A stretch of DNA of 7,589 bases from Alphaproteobacteria bacterium (GTDB lineage: Bacteria > Pseudomonadota > Alphaproteobacteria > Rhizobiales > Xanthobacteraceae). Position numbers and translations under genes: made by a program. Positions 5,600 through 7,589 of the stretch are shown piece by piece; the stretch's first letter is position 1; each line of letters starts with the position of its first letter. Below the pieces are notes generated by a model that was not told where the DNA came from, made no database searches, and was given only the letters and a program-made list of their open reading frames with translations. The stretch covers positions 1 to 7,589 of the forward strand of contig VAZL01000008.1 in assembly GCA_005883445.1 (NCBI GenBank), written 5' to 3'.

Positions 5600-7016
5600 G
5601 TGCAGGAAACGGGTTTGCGGAACAGCGCCTACGGCGCCGATCGATTTGGCTTCAAGGACCTCCGCGCGATCCACTGGAATCTCACCGCGCCCTCGCTCTA
5701 CGAGCACGCGATCGCGGCCGGGGAAGCCTCGATCGTGGAAGGCGGCGCGCTCTGCGCTGAGACCGGCGTCCACACCGGCCGGTCGCCCAAGGACAAGCAT
5801 ACGGTCGTCGACGCATTGACCGAAAATTCGGTCTGGTGGGACGGCAACCGCAAGATCACCTCGGAAAACTTCCAGCGGCTCTATGACGACTTCATCGCCC
5901 ATGCGCGCGGCAAGGAGCTTTACGCCCAAGACCTCTATGGCGGCGCCGATCCGAACTACCGGATAAAAACGCGGGTCTTCACCGAGCTGGCGTGGCACTC
6001 GCTTTTCATTCGTCAGCTCTTGATTCGCCCAGTGGCCCCCGAGCTCGAAGATTTTGTTCCGGAACTCACCATCGTCGATCTCCCCTCGTTCAAGGCCGAC
6101 CCCAAACGCCACGGCGTGCGCAGCGACACCGTCATCGCCATCGATTTCAGCAAGAAGATTATCCTGATCGGCAACTCGTCCTACGCCGGCGAGATGAAGA
6201 AGTCGGTCTTCACCACGCTCAATTTCTATTTGCCCGCGCAAGGCGTGATGCCGATGCACTGCTCGGCCAATGTCGGCAAGGACGGCGACGTCGCGCTGTT
6301 CTTCGGGCTCTCCGGGACCGGCAAAACGACGCTCTCGGCTGATCCGAACCGCACGCTGATCGGCGACGACGAGCACGGTTGGGGTCCCGAGGGGGTGTTC
6401 AATTTCGAGGGCGGCTGCTACGCCAAATGCATCAAGCTATCCGAGGAGGCCGAGCCGGAAATCTATGCGGCGACCAACCGCTTCGGCACGGTGCGAATTC
6501 ATGCCCAAGGCCTCGCGCACCGGGCGCGCCGGGCATCCGAAGAACATCATCTTCCTCACCGCCGACGCCTTCGGCGTGATGCCGCCGATCGCCAAGCTCA
6601 CGCCGGCGCAGGCGATGTACCATTTCCTCTCCGGCTACACCGCCAAGGTCGCCGGCACCGAGAAGGGCCTGGTCGGGGTCCAGCCTGATTTCTCGACCTG
6701 TTTCGGCGCGCCGTTCCTGCCGCGCCCGCCGGCGGAGTACGGCAACCTGCTGCGCGAGTACATTTCCAAGCACAAGGTCGATTGTTGGCTGGTCAACTCG
6801 GGCTGGACCGGGGGCATCTACGGGGTCGGCCGGCGCATGCCGATCAAGGCGACGCGCGCGCTCGTCACCGGCGCGCTCGACGGCTCGCTCAGGGGCGTGA
6901 GCTTCCGCACCGATCCCTATTTCGGTTTCGCGGTGCCGACCTCGGTGCCGGGCATCGAGCCGCACCTGCTCTATCCGATGAAGACCTGGAAGGACAAAGC
7001 GGCGTTCGACCAAACC
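5600..7016 (+). pseudogene. pckA: Phosphoenolpyruvate carboxykinase (ATP type), disrupted
   Basis: PckA converts oxaloacetate plus ATP to PEP, CO2 and ADP, the first committed step of gluconeogenesis. The N-terminal part (5600-6493, 298 residues) is clear: AETGVHTGRSPKDKH with PEP-binding R61, metal site GEMKKS near 198 and H220 (PMHCSANVG), P-loop GLSGTGKTTLS (236-246), and GDDEHGW (255-261). After FGTV the frame breaks. Homology resumes at 6495 in the next frame (FMPKASRTGRAGHPKN, then FLTADAFGVMPPIAKL, YHFLSGYTAKVAGTEKG) and continues to about 7016 (AAFDQT). About 30 codons are missing at the break, including the segment FDDGSKTENTR whose Arg (Arg333 in E. coli) is catalytic. The last ~35 codons are also missing. 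The summed length (298+30+174+35) equals the usual ~537. Start GTG 5600 has GGAGG six bases upstream. There are no other stops, so the damage is recent or an assembly error. Confidence 0.85.
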
Positions 7017-7132
7017 TCCGGGACCGCGCGGTCCGCGCCGAACGTTGGCTGCAAACAATTCAGAAAGAGATCGAGGAAAAGCTCATCGCTCCGAGATCAG
7101 CCTCCGACAAAGAACAAACGTCGCTCCCCTAG
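7013..7132 (+). pseudogene. Fragment: 3' end of an unidentified small coiled-coil-like gene joined to pckA
   Basis: Directly after the last recognisable pckA codons, a different frame reads NLRDRAVRAERWLQTIQKEI and on through charged, heptad-like residues to a TAG at 7130-7132 (about 39 codons). Its Arg/Glu-rich, amphipathic composition with a Trp-Leu pair looks like the natural C-terminus of a small coiled-coil protein and unlike the pckA tail. It has no start of its own here; upstream in this frame are only shadow codons of pckA. I cannot name the family. The pckA frame itself runs on to a stop at 7199 through sequence that does not look like PckA. Confidence 0.45.
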
Positions 7133-7199
7133 ACTTAGACTAGTTTGGGTGGGGAGGCCATACTCAACCCATTCTTCGGGCGCTATTCCGAGCTGCTAA

Positions 7200-7231
7200 G
7201 CTAGCGCCGAACGAGCGGATGTTGCGCTAGC
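7200..7231 (-). terminator. Hairpin overlapping the stop of the right-edge gene
   Basis: GCTAGCGC (7200-7207) pairs perfectly with GCGCTAGC (7224-7231) around a 16-nt loop; the TAG stop of the minus-strand gene lies inside the stem. It is placed where a terminator or mRNA 3'-end structure would be, but no T-run follows on the minus strand, so intrinsic termination is doubtful. The rest of the gap 7133-7199 shows only a short direct repeat TAGACTTAGACTAG at its left end. Confidence 0.3.
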
Positions 7232-7589
7232 CCTCAGCGGGGCTGAGCCGATTGAAACGCTCTTTTTGCTCGTCGCCGAGCGAGCCGTAAAACTTCTCGA
7301 GCGCGGGCTGCACGGTTTGCACCGCGCGCAGCATCGCATCGAGCCGTTGCTCCATTGCTTGCAGGCGGCCGACCGGCGTGAGCGCGCGATCGGTGGGGCA
7401 ATCCGACCTCAACAGGTTGGCTGCTTCGGACGTGGCGTCCTGTAGCTCCTTGAGGCCGGCGCGCTGCGCCTCGTCGGGTTGCACGGCTCGTTCGATCTGC
7501 TGCAACGGCAGGCTTGCGATGCCCGATGCGCGCTCGCCGCAGGCTTGCGTCAAATCGCGCTTGGCCTGCTGCTGATTGTCGTCGGAGCC
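7227..7589 (-). CDS. Spy/CpxP-like (LTXXQ) helical protein, C-terminal part; 5' end beyond the window
   Basis: The frame is open from the right edge to TAG at 7227-7229, giving 120 residues. It is rich in Gln, Ala and Glu and predicted all-helical. It contains ACGERASG, then LPLQQIERAVQP, DEAQRAGLKEL, LLRSDCP, TPVGRLQAMEQRL, and an end GSLGDEQKERFNRLSP. The spacing of the two Cys and the pattern of repeated LxxxQ helices fit the periplasmic Spy/CpxP family common in Hyphomicrobiales, proposed chaperones or stress sensors. The signal peptide and true start would lie outside the window; the TTG at 7553 is not a credible start because the same helical pattern continues upstream of it. It is convergent with pckA, and nothing here shows its regulation. 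Confidence 0.75.
   Translation of the reverse strand, partial: GSDDNQQQAKRDLTQACGERASGIASLPLQQIERAVQPDEAQRAGLKELQDATSEAANLLRSDCPTDRALTPVGRLQAMEQRLDAMLRAVQTVQPALEKFYGSLGDEQKERFNRLSPAEG

Noticed and set aside
6465..6515. Programmed ribosomal frameshift in pckA
   Set aside because: A whole block of about 30 conserved codons is missing at the junction, so a frameshift alone could not restore the protein, and no slippery sequence is present.

Overview
The window is GC-rich DNA from an alphaproteobacterium, most likely of the Hyphomicrobiales (Bradyrhizobium/Rhodopseudomonas/Xanthobacteraceae side). The evidence is the chvG-chvI two-component pair next to pckA, which is a conserved neighbourhood in that order, together with ChvG and ChvI sequences that read like those of Bradyrhizobium relatives and a Spy/CpxP-like protein of the same flavour. 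No RNA gene, CRISPR array or complete insertion sequence was found.

Layout. On the minus strand from the left edge: the 5' two thirds of chvG (sensor histidine kinase, cut by the window just after its phospho-acceptor His box), then an intergenic stretch with two related long hairpins, then a complete chvI (response regulator, 1679-2380). A divergent intergenic region (2381-2579) leads to a plus-strand run of three genes: a HugZ-like FMN-binding PNPOx/DUF2470 protein (2580-3305) and two tandem paralogous exported esterases of the esterase-713 type (3352-4377 and 4431-5450). Next is pckA (ATP-type PEP carboxykinase, from GTG 5600) behind a good candidate sigma70 promoter. A minus-strand gene for a Spy/CpxP-like helical protein enters from the right edge (7227-7589).

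How the genes work together. ChvG/ChvI form an envelope and acid-stress two-component system of rhizobia and relatives, and PckA is the entry enzyme of gluconeogenesis. The HugZ-like protein and the two secreted esterases are probably one transcription unit inserted between chvI and pckA; their substrates are unknown.

What stands out. (1) The chvG reading frame continues upstream of the expected start through three tandem 49-50 codon repeats, each ending in an AFSxLS-type segment. (2) Two homologous hairpins of about 54 bp core sit between chvI and chvG. (3) pckA is broken twice as given: about 30 codons, including the conserved catalytic NTR segment, are missing at 6494/6495 with a frameshift, and the normal C-terminal ~35 codons are replaced from about 7013 by the 3' end of an unrelated small coiled-coil-like frame. 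Either this is a real pseudogene of a core metabolic gene, or the assembled sequence is faulty there. (4) The tandem esterases carry a Ser/Glu/His triad with identical spacing in both copies and an atypical nucleophile elbow.
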